A DNA stretch of 64,000 bases from Pogona vitticeps. Lineage: Eukaryota; Chordata; Lepidosauria; Squamata; Agamidae. Positions within the stretch are counted from its first letter, which is position 1. Every line of letters begins with the position of its first letter. Of this stretch, positions 48,370 to 62,019 are shown piece by piece. Location: the NCBI RefSeq assembly GCF_051106095.1, contig NC_135783.1:60801947-60865946 (forward strand), in the 5' to 3' direction. The notes under the pieces are model-generated. The model was given only the letters and a program-made list of their open reading frames with translations. It ran no database searches and was not told the origin of the DNA. The position numbers and the translations under genes were made by a program.

Positions 48370-48805
48370 TTGTTATTTGTTAGTTATTCCTTTATACTGA
48401 TTTTCCTCTAAGAAGCTCAAGGCAGCATACTTGGGTCTCCTTTCTTCCGTTTAATCCTCACAACAGCCCTCTGAGGTAGGTACAGCGAAGAGGGAGTTTC
48501 TTGCCTAAAGTCAGTCAAGTGAGGTCCAAACTACTCATGACTTAGAAACTACTCATCATTAAAAGAGGAAATTCCTTACATGATGCAAAGTATTTGCATA
48601 TATCCTGTTTTCAAATTAGGCTGTTCTATTTTGTGATCAGTCCTTGCACTTTTGCAAATGTGATTGTTCGGTCTGCCTGCATCAATTCTTTGGAACACTA
48701 GTGGATCTCAGTGGAACTACATTACAGATACCGGAGTGGGAATTTCATCCCAAATCCCCCAAATCCTAGTCCAACACTCCCGCCACTATACCACAATGGC
48801 TTTCT
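48370..48805 (-). mobile_element. MIR/L2-like SINE, minus strand, interrupted
   Basis: 48385-48540 carries the 3' body in reverse ('ctcacaacagccctctgagg', 'agtttcttgcctaaagtcag'). 48720-48805 carries the tRNA-like head ('atcctagtccaacactcccg', 'ccactataccacaatggct'). About 150 bp of other sequence lies between them. Confidence 0.65.
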
Positions 48806-48854
48806 TGGGAAACACCACCACTGGATTATGATATTTGTTCCTTACTCCCTCTGG

Positions 48855-48935
48855 GGTGTGTGTGTGTGAGAGAGAGAGAGGGAGGGAGGGAGAGGGAGGG
48901 GGGAGAGAGAGAATGAGAGAGGGGGGGAGAAGAGG
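48855..48935. repeat. (GT)n(GA)n/(GGGA)n simple repeat
   Basis: A short GT run turns into a purine tract of GA, GGGA and G runs. Confidence 0.95.
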
Positions 48936-49074
48936 TAGTGCTTCCCAAGCTACAACTATTTAACAAGATTTATAGAAAGACAGATAATACAATATTAAAG
49001 GGAGAAGAAGGAGTAGAAATTACATCCATAAAAAATTGTTCTGCCTTCTGTTCTGGTGTTTTAATTTTTTCCAT

Positions 49075-49330
49075 TAACAGCTTTGCCGGAGCAATTTGAT
49101 ATCCCTTTTCCCCAGCCCCTTCCTGCTCGCTGCAGCTGATAAAGATTAGCTAGTGCTGGGTCATTCTCAGCGGCATGTAACCCTCATTAGCTAAGTAAAA
49201 GGCTCATTTATTAGCCATTCAGTAACTGAGCTGGGATAGATAGCCTTGTTCTGCAAGTAGCCAGTTGGATAACAAAGGCCCTGATGTCATTTGCCATTTG
49301 CTTCCTCTTCTAAACAATCAGTGGGGGAAG
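49075..49330. other. Unique block, candidate conserved non-coding element
   Basis: About 255 bp without repeat features, flanked on both sides by simple repeats and SINEs. It carries several transcription-factor-like motifs in a compact space, such as gcagctgataaag (E box beside a GATA site) and gattagctag. It may be a distal element of RHOU or a neighbour; only alignment can tell. Confidence 0.35.
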
Positions 49331-49489
49331 CCTCCCTTATGCAATCTGGCAAGTTTAGGTGAAATTGAAGGTCTCATTTGTGCTGAAAATACAGAGCTAC
49401 TCCTGTGCAACTCTGCTAAGCTAGCAAAACTATAAACCTGTGTACACTATCAAACACCCCCCCCCAATCCATTCTGGAGTAATACCCTG

Positions 49490-49710
49490 ATTGTGTTTGT
49501 GTTATGCACCATCAAGTTGAAATCCATCTAAAGCAACCAGGGCTTCCAACAGGTCTTTCCAGGCAAGTGAGATATTTAAGAAGCAGTTTTATCTGTTCTA
49601 CCCTCTCCCAGTGAGTTTTTGTGGCTGAGCAGAAATTCGAATCCAGGTTTATTGAATCCTAGAGGCTGAGTACATGGGCATTTAGCCTGCTGTTTTGTCC
49701 ACTGCAGGAA
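49490..49710 (-). mobile_element. Sauria-type SINE, minus strand, diverged
   Basis: Tail: 'gcaccatcaagttgaaatcc'. Head in reverse: 'agcagaaattcgaatccagg' and 'ctagaggctgagtacatggg'. The body has 'caagtgagatatttaagaag', as in the copy at 27295. Confidence 0.7.
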
Positions 49711-49979
49711 TGGGATGCTTTGTTCTTTAAGACGGCAATCAGACAATCTCTTTATTGAAGTGAACCAGTCTGCTCTCAAGGGTGGTTCTATCCATACTTT
49801 TCTGAACCCCTGTCAGAGGCTTCTATTTTTTTGTGTGGTTGGGATCGCCCTGGTTTGGATCTGTTTCAGTGTGTGGTTGCTAGAACTGACCCAAAGCGAG
49901 CCTTTTAGTTTGAATTTGCCAATATTGTGAAGTGGCTTAATAAAAGTGAGCCATTTCAGGATATTGGGTAATTAATCAC

Positions 49980-50375
49980 TGTCACGATTCCCATGTGGCC
50001 CCTGATTGTTTCACCAAACAAAGAGCTCACACTACGTGTCCTTCAGGTGCCACGACTTGATTTCATCAACAATACCTATTATTAATAATCAAGATCCAGG
50101 CCATATGTCATTTTAAAAGAACCAAATAGAAATTATTTATTGATACAGGTGTTCACAGAACAAGCAATGTTGTTAACTCTTAAACAAACATTCTCCTTCA
50201 TCCACTCTCAACCCCCACTCTCCAGCCCAAACTCCAAATCTCTCTATCTCAAAAACCCTATCTCAATGCCTCTTCCTCCTGCTTAGTCTCTTATATCTAG
50301 TGACTTGTCCCTCCTGCACTCCCATTGGCCTATGCAAATAGCATATGAATATTCATGACCTGGGCGGATGCCACA
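49980..50375 (-). mobile_element. Solo LTR, minus strand (fossil)
   Basis: The + strand edges are TGTCACGATTC and GATGCCACA, so the minus strand runs TGTGGCATC...GTGACA. Flanking 5-mers atcac and accac agree at 4 of 5. In minus orientation it shows an octamer-like ATGCAAAT and CCAAT box near 50325-50340, a TATA-like atataaga near 50290-50300, and AATAAA near 50138-50143. This is the order expected of U3, TATA and the poly(A) signal. 396 bp, no coding region. The same family appears at 6439-7270. Confidence 0.75.
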
Positions 50376-51542
50376 ACCACTTCTGTTCCACAGAGGGGCT
50401 AAGGAAGTTAAAAAAAAAAATTAAGACTGTTACTATTACTGAAGTGCTGCATCAGTTGCATTTTTTTAAAAAATCTCTTCTTTGCCTCATCTTAAAAAGA
50501 TGGTCAAGAAACTACAAGCAACTGAATTCATGCCAGTGGATTCGACTGCAGGCCCTTTAAGATGAGGAAAAAAAAAGTTTTTTAAAAAATGATAACTATT
50601 ACAGCACATCATACAGAGTGATATTTCTGCCTGGACTGATTGTCTATCTGTCCACACTACCCAATTGTTCCTTCCAGTTTTGAAATCCAAAGAGAGACCC
50701 ACCTTTTTGCTGAGTGTTTTTTTGTTAACTTATTTTAATGTGTTTTAACATATTGGCTGAAATCCTGTTGCACAGTTACACAAATGGTATGACTTTTGGA
50801 ATTGAATTGCTGTAAGTTAAGTAATCTCTATGGACCTTACCTATTGAACAATGAGTCATCCGTAGAGATTTCTTAATTATGGAAATTCACTTCCACAAGT
50901 TACGCCATTTGTATAACTGTGCAACAGGATTTCAGCTGTTGTGTTTTTACCTCTACTGGATTTAATTTATATTGTGAGCCACCTTGAGTGCTGCACTATG
51001 GAAAATGACAGGATATAAAATAAATAACTCCAATTAATTCGAATGTGTCAGTAGGTGTAACACTGGATTTTGCCCTTTTAGTCTCCCTCCCTCAGAGTGT
51101 CTCCAAGACTTGCCATAGTTCTCTTAGGCAATACCTCAGTTGTATTTTATTGCTGATATTTCTGTCTTAGTTATGATATACAGCATAGATGATAGCCAAT
51201 GTCTATATCGTTTGAAGGAAGGCAGAGATTTCTAGCCAGGTTTCTTGGAGGCTGGCCCATAGTCGTGTTACCATTTATCCCTAAAGAACCCTTGGGTGGT
51301 ATGTATGTGGGGCGTTCCTACTTTTAAGGGTGAAAATACTGGCAGGCAGATGAATGGCTGAATAACAGATTTTTTCTGCAGATTTGAAACAACTGCCCTT
51401 GACAAATCCAAACATGCAGTGGTTCTTCTGAAAATAAGGAGAACTTTTTTTAAAAAAATTATGCATATTGGTATTTGAGAGTAAATGCATGTGTGCAATT
51501 TTTTACAAAATCATGAGAATATTTTCATAGTGGTGGCTTTTT
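50376..51542. other. Intergenic with a LINE tail
   Basis: 50755-50940 contains a loose palindrome: 'gaaatcctgttgcacagtta' against 'taactgtgcaacaggatttc'. About 50940-51030 looks like an L2/CR1 3' tail ('gtgagccaccttgagtgctg', then 'gatataaaataaataa'). No gene recognised. Confidence 0.5.
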
Positions 51543-51735
51543 ACCTTATTATTGTTATGTGTTTTCAAATTGTTTCCAACTTAATGCTGACCCTATGTAC
51601 GAATTACTTCAAAATGTCCTACCATCAGCAGCCCAGCTCATATTGCAAACTCAAGGCTGTGGCTTCCTTTACATAATAAATCCACCTCATATTAAGTCTT
51701 CCTCTTTGCCTACTACCTTTTATCTTAGGGTACTT
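51543..51735 (-). mobile_element. RTE-type LINE 3' end, minus strand
   Basis: 'tgctgaccctatgtacgaat' then 'aaaatgtcctaccatcagca' and 'ggctgtggcttcctttacat' parallel the LINE ends at 5836 and 60266. Confidence 0.7.
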
Positions 51736-52864
51736 TATTTTTATAATGGGCATGTTTTTTCTTTGAGATTTTTATCCATATACAGTAGTGGCATTTTTAT
51801 ATTTTGCAGAAGTGGTATCAAAAAATCACATTTGCTTTCCAGCAACAACAAAAAAGTCTGCACAAAATTCAGCATGTTTTCAAACTGAAGTAAGCTTATG
51901 CTTCATCAAATAGTATCTATTGGAAACTTTTATTTAGATTTTAATTCTGTGCTCAGCTCTGTGGTATGCAAGTGCTTCTCAATGTTCATTAGTCAAGATG
52001 ACAAACATCTGCCTTATTCAGATCTTATTCCTGATCTCTTCCCAAAGGGAGAAAGCATGACACACTCATGTTGTAGCTCAGAAATGCAGAAAAAGATTTC
52101 ATACAAAACTCAGAAACGTGGTACTTTCTGCTGAAGGCTGCTTTATCATGGGTTAAGCTCATTTAGATAATAACATTTTGTTAATCAGATGACAGTTAAT
52201 CTAGTTCAGTGTCATTAGTGCATTAAATGGCAAGCCTATAGAGGTAGCACAATGGCCAAAAATTTGTTGCTTTGCATAGTAAATCACTCTAAAGTGAGCC
52301 CATTTAATCAATGGGTATTTGGTGAGTTAACTCATCCATAAATTCCATTGGTTCAGATTGGCCTGCTCGAACTGCCACTTACTATGCTAGAGCAAGTCAT
52401 AGAGCAGGCTCATTTGAAACAATAGAACTTATGGAGGAGTTAATTTACCAGATTTCCATTGATTCAGTAGGCCTACTCTAGTCTGATTTACCATGCTAAG
52501 CAACCTTTTTGCTATCACTGCATTGTCCATACAGTGGAGTCTATTGCTACCACATGAAATGTGTACAAAGAGACAGGTGGAATTAGGATATCCAATTAAG
52601 ATACACCTAATGGAGTCATGATACCATGATATAAATAGCAGACTTGGAGGAAAGGCAGATAGATAGGCAGAAGTAGTGGGAAATGGGCAGAAATATAAAT
52701 ATAACATCTGCTGTTGTGACAAGGTCCGTCTTCAGCCGGGGGGGGGGGTTGGGTGGTAAAGGCGGGAAAGAGACAAGGAGGGGAGTCCATTTCTTCCATA
52801 TTAACTGCTTTATTTGAATGTACACTCAACTCGACTGGATCATGTAATCTGAACGGCATTTTTT
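51736..52864. other. Intergenic, nothing recognised
   Basis: AT-rich. A G-run of 10 or more lies near 52738-52748. No gene or bounded element recognised. Confidence 0.35.
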
Positions 52865-53060
52865 TGAATTAAAACAACCCTTTAGGTGTTACAAAGGAGG
52901 TCTTCTCCATGTCCTCCTCCCTTAAAGGTATCTGCCAGTAACCTTTAGTGAGGTCTGAGCAGTCAGTGGAATCATGGAAAGTCACTGCTTGCTCAATGAT
53001 TTTACTGATGCTGGTTTTTGTTAGTTTTTGATAGTTAAAGTCTTCCCATCTCATCTCATC
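52865..53060 (-). mobile_element. Gypsy-type reverse-transcriptase fossil
   Basis: The minus strand carries a short stretch resembling the Ty3/Gypsy reverse transcriptase (DLTKGYWQIPL, followed by FVTPKGLF). No LTRs or other domains are recognised nearby. It is a small remnant of a broken LTR retrotransposon and clearly old. Confidence 0.75.
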
Positions 53061-53654
53061 CCACAGTCCCCAGGACAGGAATTTTAGTACAGAAATTGAA
53101 AATGTTCTGAGGAGTCACCACTTGCTGTTGATGTTATCAGCCTTTTTTGGTATAAGTTATGCCAACAGGATTTCAGCTGATCTCTAATAAAAAAACATTG
53201 CCATGTGAGTTCATACATGGTATCACAATCCTTTGTATGGAGGTAAGTGAATGCTGACAGTCTTACAAAAATGTTATGTAAATATCTAGAAATACAGTAG
53301 TAAACAATCCCAGAAATAGAAATCTAATTCAAGGTCCAAATGCCATATAAAGGTGACACATTTATTAGGCTAAATACTTTAAGACCTTTTTTGTCAGCTT
53401 TCACTGCTGTATGTCTGAAAAGCAGGATTGTACAGCCTCCTTTGAAACATTTACAATATTGTTTATCTGAGATCATCAGCAATCAAAAGCAACAAAATTT
53501 AGGATGTTCACATACCATTCTGTTTGCTGACTCATAACAAAGTGCAACAAAGGAATAAAGCTGAAACAGACCCCAGGGAGCAAATGAGCAGGGGTTTGAT
53601 GGGGCAGTTCAGTGGGGGAGGCCCCTAACAAAAGTTTTGGTTTCTGAACATATT
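53061..53654. other. Intergenic, nothing recognised
   Basis: No coding or repeat signal that I can name. Confidence 0.3.
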
Positions 53655-53820
53655 TATATATTAAATGTGATAGCTGTGTTAGCCTGTGCTAGCATATCAG
53701 GCAAAAACAAAAGAAAAAAAATAATGTTGTGGCACTTTATAGACTAACTGCTATATTTTAATGTGAGCTTTCGTGGAAAAGTCCACTTTCTCAATTATGT
53801 ATTAGTGGACTTTCCCAGCA
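53655..53820 (-). mobile_element. Penelope-like terminal remnant with hammerhead-like fold
   Basis: On the minus strand the order is a stem II (gtggac/gtccac-like hairpin), GAAA, AGCU and then 'cacattaaaatata'. A tail follows with 'gttagtctataaagtgccac' and, at the far end, 'gctaacacagctatc'. This matches a common reptile repeat in which a type I hammerhead ribozyme occupies the terminus. The fold here is degraded; fossil. Confidence 0.55.
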
Positions 53821-54139
53821 TCCTTGAAGGCAGACAAGGCAAAGGAAAGAGCACTCATAGGCAAAGAGAAAGAAGTAAAAAGGTAACAGGTATTGTGAAG
53901 AGAAGAGATTATGGAGTAGAAGGAAGGCCAGGCCACAAAGAAGAGTACAGACAAGTAACAAAGAATTGCAGGGATGGTGTTAGGAATGAGATGAGGTTAG
54001 TAAGAGATACTAAAAGCAACAACACCAAAAAGCATTCTTCAGGTACTTGCATAGCAAAAGACAGAGAAAAGAAATAGTGGCTCAACTGCTCAAGGGACTA
54101 GAAACCACACCAATGATAACAGATGATAAAGAAAAGACA

Positions 54140-54370
54140 GATTTGCTTTATTCCTACTGTTAGTTAGGCATCCTTCAGTCTCTAGAGACTATGGTAACCT
54201 GCTCTGAATAGAGGTCTTGGAAAAGCGTCTAGTGTGGCTGAGGAGGCCAATTCGAGTGACAATCCCACACGGAAGACAAATACAATCTGTACCCCATCCA
54301 ACTCCCTGATTTTGCTGCTTTTGTGACTGCCTCTTTGCCTCGGCTGCTGGACAAGGGTCTCTTCAAATGG
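54140..54370. mobile_element. Unclassified interspersed repeat
   Basis: 'taggcatccttcagtctcta' through 'ggaaaagcgtctagtgtggc' and 'gacaatcccacacggaagac' matches a repeat I recall as common in squamates. I cannot assign its class. Confidence 0.45.
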
Positions 54371-54572
54371 CTACATTTCTACTGTAGCTCAGTCTTTTTC
54401 CAAATGACAGACTATGGTTCTTCAGGCAAAATGTGAAATACAAGTGGAGGGGATAGAATACATTGCTTTGAACAAGCTAAAATCTTCAGGGCCAGATGAA
54501 CTATATGAGTACAGTATTGAAGAAGCTGGCTGAAGAATTCTCAGAACCACTATCTACTAGAGATGGGGGGTA

Positions 54573-54770
54573 CAATGGACCCTCGATTTATGGAATTAAT
54601 CCGTATTGGAACTGTGGCCACAGGTTGAAAATTCTGTAGGTTGAGGGTCCATTTCCCATGGGAATGTATTGAAAACCATTTAATTTGTTCCAGCCAAAGA
54701 AAAAAAATCCGGGGCTTCCAAAGCTGCACCTGCTGCCCTCTGCCTTCTGTCCCCACTGTTAGTCATACAG
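54573..54770. mobile_element. Mariner-type palindromic MITE, right end unclear
   Basis: Follows TA at 54571-54572 and begins caatggaccctcgatttatg; 'ctgtaggttgagggtccatt' pairs back to it near 54634-54653. The element type resembles 31686-32106 but belongs to another family. Confidence 0.55.
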
Positions 54771-54774
54771 AGGA

Positions 54775-55075
54775 GAGGCAGGATCTGCTCTCAATCATCC
54801 CAGAATGCAAGACATGTAATAATGGGCTCAGGTTGCAAGAAGCCAGATTTCAGTTGAATATCAGGATGAACATTCTAACTGTTACAGCACTACTACAACA
54901 GAGGCAATTGTCTTGGAAAGTGGTGAGTGCTCCAATGGCATTCAAGAGAAAATTTGAGAATGATCTGTCAGATATATTTTGATTTGGATTACTGTATTGA
55001 GCAGGGGGTTGGTCTCAATGACCTCATAGGCCCACTCCAACTGCATTTTAATGATATACATGTCACAGGATAATA
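54775..55075 (+). mobile_element. CR1-type LINE 3' end
   Basis: The series 'ttgcaagaagccagatttca', 'atgaacattctaactgttac', 'gagcagggggttggtctcaa' and 'ctcataggcccactccaact' is the typical CR1 3' UTR order. Confidence 0.7.
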
Positions 55076-56054
55076 CCATTCATGTAGTATAAGCTTTGCA
55101 TCTCCAATATTGCTCATACCATGACATCAGAAACATAATCTAAATCCTATTCCAAAAAACTGCAAAACAAGCTTATTTATTTAAATTGTTCTAAAGAAAA
55201 AAAGAAGAAGGAAACACTGTAAAAGACTGGGGTAGGAGACAGAATATGGAAAAGCTACATACGTACAGTACTAAAAAATAACAGGCAGATTCTCCATTCT
55301 TACAATCTGGCTGGAAATCATGTGAAGTGCTGCCTGATTATATTAGCAAAACATTTGACTCAGTGTAGCTCCGTATGATCATAAACATTATACGAGGGTC
55401 TAATTTGTCCAATGGAAGCATTATTTCTTTCCAGTGTGTTTTAGCTCTTTGGGTGCATATAAGTGTAAGATCCTTGAAGGATTGGGTAGGCATTGCACAA
55501 GGATGGAGATGGGGGTCGGGAAGTATAAGAAGAAATGGGAGAGCTCTTTAAAACTCTTCTCAGATGGTTAACAGTATGATTTGGCTTGGAATATATGAAA
55601 GATGCAGTTTTCCCAAGGGCTCCTGACAATATGTTTCAACTGATTGCAATGAGGTCATAGGAAGAAAGGCAGTTGTTTTAAAACAGACCCTCAGCCCATC
55701 TGGCTCTGTATATCTACATGGGACAACACGGTGGCCACGGATGCCACTGCACCCATGGATACTGTCTTCTGTACCTGATGCTACCTATAATTTTAATTTC
55801 ACATTTTTAAAAAAATTAATGTTAGTTTTTTTGACAACTTTTATTTGAAACATTCCAGAGCATGGGGGAGGGGGAAGAGAGATACAAAGGGAGTGAGGGA
55901 CGGAGGGATTCTTTGTCAGTGATTTGTAAGCAAGAAGACCTGAAAAACAGGAGCCGGACAACCAGTAGAGTAGCCACTTACATAGAACTATAAAAGAAAG
56001 CAGAAAGGGACACTGCTCTGTATAAAAATTGCATATGCTAATTGACATGTGTAT
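55076..56054. other. Intergenic, nothing recognised
   Basis: About 55680-55760 ('cagcccatctggctctgtat') may be the 3' body of the tRNA SINE whose head is at 56055. No gene recognised. Confidence 0.35.
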
Positions 56055-56137
56055 CTGCAAAATGTTGTTGCTGGAGGTTGAACCTGGATCTTCTACATGC
56101 TAAGCACATGCTCTACTACTGAGCTACATGCTCCAAA
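56055..56137 (-). mobile_element. tRNA-like SINE head
   Basis: The reverse complement reads gcatgtagctcagtagtaga then gcatgtgcttagcatgtaga and ggttcaacctccagc, with A box, an AGC-like anticodon loop and B box. The acceptor stem does not close and the T stem is poor, so it is a SINE head derived from tRNA-Ala rather than a working tRNA gene. Confidence 0.65.
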
Positions 56138-57140
56138 TAACACTGAAATCTGCTACATGCTTTTAAATGTTAGACCTATTACCTTTAGAGGTTCACATTT
56201 CCCTTCTTTACCCATCCGGAGAAGGACCTCTCACCTAGTCCTTTAAAAACGAATGGGCAATGACTTCCCTCTATGCTTACTTCTTGTTTTATTTGGACCC
56301 TGTTTGTTTTCCTGAAGCACACACCTTCTGGTAATATTTTGTGGCTGAAAACATACAGGATGGGCAGCGAGAGAAGGTACACCTTTCAGCTGCATAGCCT
56401 TCTCTCTCCTTGGTCCAGTGTTAGCTAAACAATTTCTATTTGATGCTAGAGTCTCTTTTTCTATTTGAGGGGAAAGAGACACTTAGAAAACCCAAATGAG
56501 TGAAATGGAGTTCATGAATCTCTTCAGCCTTCAGAATATCTCATCAAATATTAACAATACCAGAGGCCTCTTCTTCCATCGTGGATATGCTGTAGCAACT
56601 CCCATAAATTTACTATGTGATTCAGCTTTTACACTGAACAAAGTACTGTAATGTAGTGATATTTCTATGTATCACTCAGTCCTCAGAAGTGATGGTATTA
56701 ATTAGGACCTATGATACTCTGCTTCGGCCTTTGGAAGGGGAAAAAGCCCAAATTTTGTTTTCTATCTGAGAGTAGTTCAGATGAGAGAGTTCTGTTTGAC
56801 TATCCTAATTTTCCATTATGTTATTTTCATCATACAAGGTTTTCGCCTTGTACATCATCTGTAAGGCAGAGGGTCCATAAACGTCTTGAATGTCTTGGAT
56901 GAGGCAACATATCAGATCTTATGGAAATGTGCGCAGCTTTGTTCATTGACCTAAAGTATAAGTGCTTTCTGTTTTGTTTTGTTTAATTAGGACAAATTTC
57001 ATAGGTGAAAGAAAAGACAAACTTACAAATGTATCAGGCTGCCAGTTTGTTTCCCTCCCATGAGTAGCACACTCCTTCTCCACAGCTTGGGAAATTTATT
57101 TATTTTTTACTATATTTCCCAGAATTCTGGAACTAGTACT
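56138..57140. other. Intergenic, nothing recognised
   Basis: No gene-like frames or element ends recognised across 1.0 kb. Confidence 0.35.

Positions 57141-57199
<59 letters not shown>
57141..57199. repeat. (AAC)n microsatellite, about 19 units
   Basis: An uninterrupted AAC array following 'ttctggaactagtact'. It opens spurious poly-Asn and poly-Leu frames. Confidence 0.98.
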
Positions 57200-57200
<1 letters not shown>

Positions 57201-57884
57201 TTCCTATGTTTTGTTCTTCTCTTTCCTCTTCTTAAAGATGAGCAGCAATTGGAACAGACAGTTGGAGGGAAGAGTTCAGAAAGAAGGGAGGTTCTCTTGC
57301 TCCTCTTTACCATGTCTAAGCCATGGGTTGTAGGACTGTGATAAATGTGGTTCTCCCAGTGGCTCCTGACAATACTGATCTAATCTGCTCGCAAATTAAG
57401 AAAAGTATATTAAGTGCTGTCCATCAAATAAATTTGGCCATGCAAGTACTGCACATTTGATCACATTCTGCATCTTAATCCAAATATCTGTCTTATTTAC
57501 CCTGGTCTTTCACCAGTAGAAAACAATAGTTATTTTATGTTCCATAAATTATGTTCTATGTGAGTTACAGGTTGTACAACAAGCACATAGTATCAATTCT
57601 CTATAGTAAATTAGAAATACAACAGGATGTCTCTTCCCTTAAATTTATTTCCAATATCCAATTCAGTATTTAGTCCTCTGAGGAGCTCAAGTTGGTAAAC
57701 ACTCTTCTTTTTTATGCCCATAGTAATGTGTGAGATAGGTTAGGTTGAGATTTATTGAAATTTATGTAATCAACTGCTGTGTCTGATGCCTTCTATTAAA
57801 TCAAGCTGGATTTTTTCAGTGTGCAGCTGTAACTGATGTGATCATGGGTTATCTTATTTTAGTATTGTTGTCTAGTTAGGCCAA
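57200..57884. other. Intergenic, nothing recognised
   Basis: No gene or bounded repeat recognised. Confidence 0.3.
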
Positions 57885-58065
57885 TGTCTCCCAGACTTTT
57901 TCAAGTTGTGACCCCATTTTATAAAGCCAAATAACCTGTGACACCCGTCATGTTTGCATAAAAGGCATTTTAATGGGGTAAACAAAACAAATTAAATATA
58001 GATTTTTCATAATGTAATTCTAACCTAATATATTAATATAAATGTAATAATACATAATTATGGGG
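57885..58065. mobile_element. hAT-type element, left part
   Basis: 'caatgtctcccagacttttt' and 'aagttgtgaccccattttat' resemble the left end of a hAT MITE family ('cagtgtttcccaaacttttt'). No right end or duplication was found. Confidence 0.4.
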
Positions 58066-60265
<2,200 letters not shown>

Positions 60266-60850
60266 TAGTTGTTATGTGTCACCAAGTCTTCTCTACCTTA
60301 TGGTGATCCTATGAAATATTGACTGCCAAAATGTCCTGTCATTAACAGCCCTGCTCAGCTCTTGTAGACTCAAAGCTGTGGCATCCTTTATGGCGTCAAC
60401 CCATCTACTGTTTGGTCTGCCTCTTTTCTTTATGCCTTTAATTCCACCGTCCCCCAAGCATTATTGTCTTTTCCAATAAGTCTTGTTTCCTCATGATGTG
60501 TTGAAAGCATGACAGCCTCCATTTCATCATTTTTGCTTGTAGGCAGAATTCAGATTTGATTTGATCTGAGAACTACTTGTTCATCTTTCTGGCAGTCCAG
60601 CATATCTGCAAAGCTCTCCTCCAGCACCGTATTTCAAATGAATCGGTTTTTTCCTTCTTCACTGTCCAGCTTTCACCTCCATACACAGTGATTGGGAATG
60701 CAGTAGTTTGGATAATTTTGGCTTTGCTCACTAATGAAATGTCCTTACATTTGTTCACCTTTTCTAGTTCCTCTATTGCTAACCTTCTCAATTTCAGCCT
60801 TCTGATTTCTTGGCTACAATCTTTGTTTGGATTGATTATTTAACTAAAGT
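60266..60850 (-). mobile_element. RTE/BovB-like LINE, 3' region
   Basis: The minus frame at 60573-60791 reads KIIQTTAFPITVYGGESWTV and RCWRRALQICWTARKMN, the counterpart of BovB 'VKAMVFPVVMYGCESWTV' and 'WCWRRLLRVPWTARRSN'. It then runs into the shared tail near 60266 ('gttatgtgtcaccaagtctt'). 5'-truncated and broken. Confidence 0.85.
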
Positions 60851-62019
60851 ACTGTATACAAAATCTTTCACACAGCTGTAGTTGTAGAAGAAGTAACCAT
60901 GTTAATCTGTGCCAGCCTTATATGTACCTATACAATCTTTAACAACTTCACTTTCTTCATGGTCAACATTAAAGTAGTTTAATTTTTCTGTAATCATGAT
61001 TTTTCTTCTTCTTCAAATGAAGTCCTGCTTTTGCACTTCTTCTTTTACTTTAATCAGAATTTGTTTCAGGTCATTGCTGCTTAATGCCAGTAATCTGGTA
61101 TCATTTCCATTAAACAGATAGGGAGATGAAATACCCCCTTGTGCGGAAAAAAAATCTGTTTCTCCATATTCTGTCATAACAGTACTTTCTTGTCCATAAC
61201 ACAGATAATGCAGTATTGAGGAACACCCATTTCTTATAGAATACAGTACATATGAATAGTCTTTTCTAGTATATTTTGTTTCATTCCTCAGTTCTTCTGG
61301 TTCACAGTCAATATATTATTTAAATTTATTTAATAGATTATCACATGTTCTTAGAAGCTGGTTAGATTATTCTGTTTGTATATTGGGTTTCACTGGGCAA
61401 ATGGGGATAATGTTGCAAGTGGATTCACACTCTAATTGGAAGGGCACTGCTTTATCCCTCAAGCACATGGGTGCATAGAGTTCTGCCTGAGGCCCTGTCG
61501 GCTTTTCCTATAATGTATTTATTATATCAGCTGTTACTTATATACTAAAGTCTTCACATTTACTGTCACCTCTTTTATTTATAGCTCACAAGCTAGTTCT
61601 GAGCTCTTTCTGTTTTGACAGAATTGAATGCAAAGTGATTAAATCTGTCATGGTTGTAGCATTTCTTTCCATATTCTAAGTCTCTTTCCCCCCTTGGCAT
61701 GTACCCTCCCATAATACTATTCATTGCTATATTATGTTCACACTATTGTCCTTGTGTTTGTTTCTCCCTCTCTTTCTTCAGTATTGCACCACTGGGCTCC
61801 ATTTTCAACCTTTCCAGGGATCTCTCCCCACCTTTGGACAATTCAGCTGCCATGCAAATGTCCAAGTTTCTCTCTAAACTCAGGTCAGCTTCCCTCAACA
61901 ACCCCTCTTTCACTTGCCATATTAGTTGATTCCTTATTAGAGAGTCTCTGTATTCTTCAAAAATGGATCTGCCTTCTAACATCTTTAAACTGGTACAATA
62001 TTCTTTTGTGCTCCTGTTA
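60851..62019. other. Intergenic, nothing recognised
   Basis: 60880-60935 ('agtaaccatgttaatctgtg') may be a Penelope-like end fragment. Otherwise no gene or element recognised. Confidence 0.35.

Noticed and set aside
56055-56137. tRNA-Ala gene
   Set aside because: A and B boxes and an AGC loop are visible, but the acceptor stem cannot close and the T stem is poor. A SINE head fits better.
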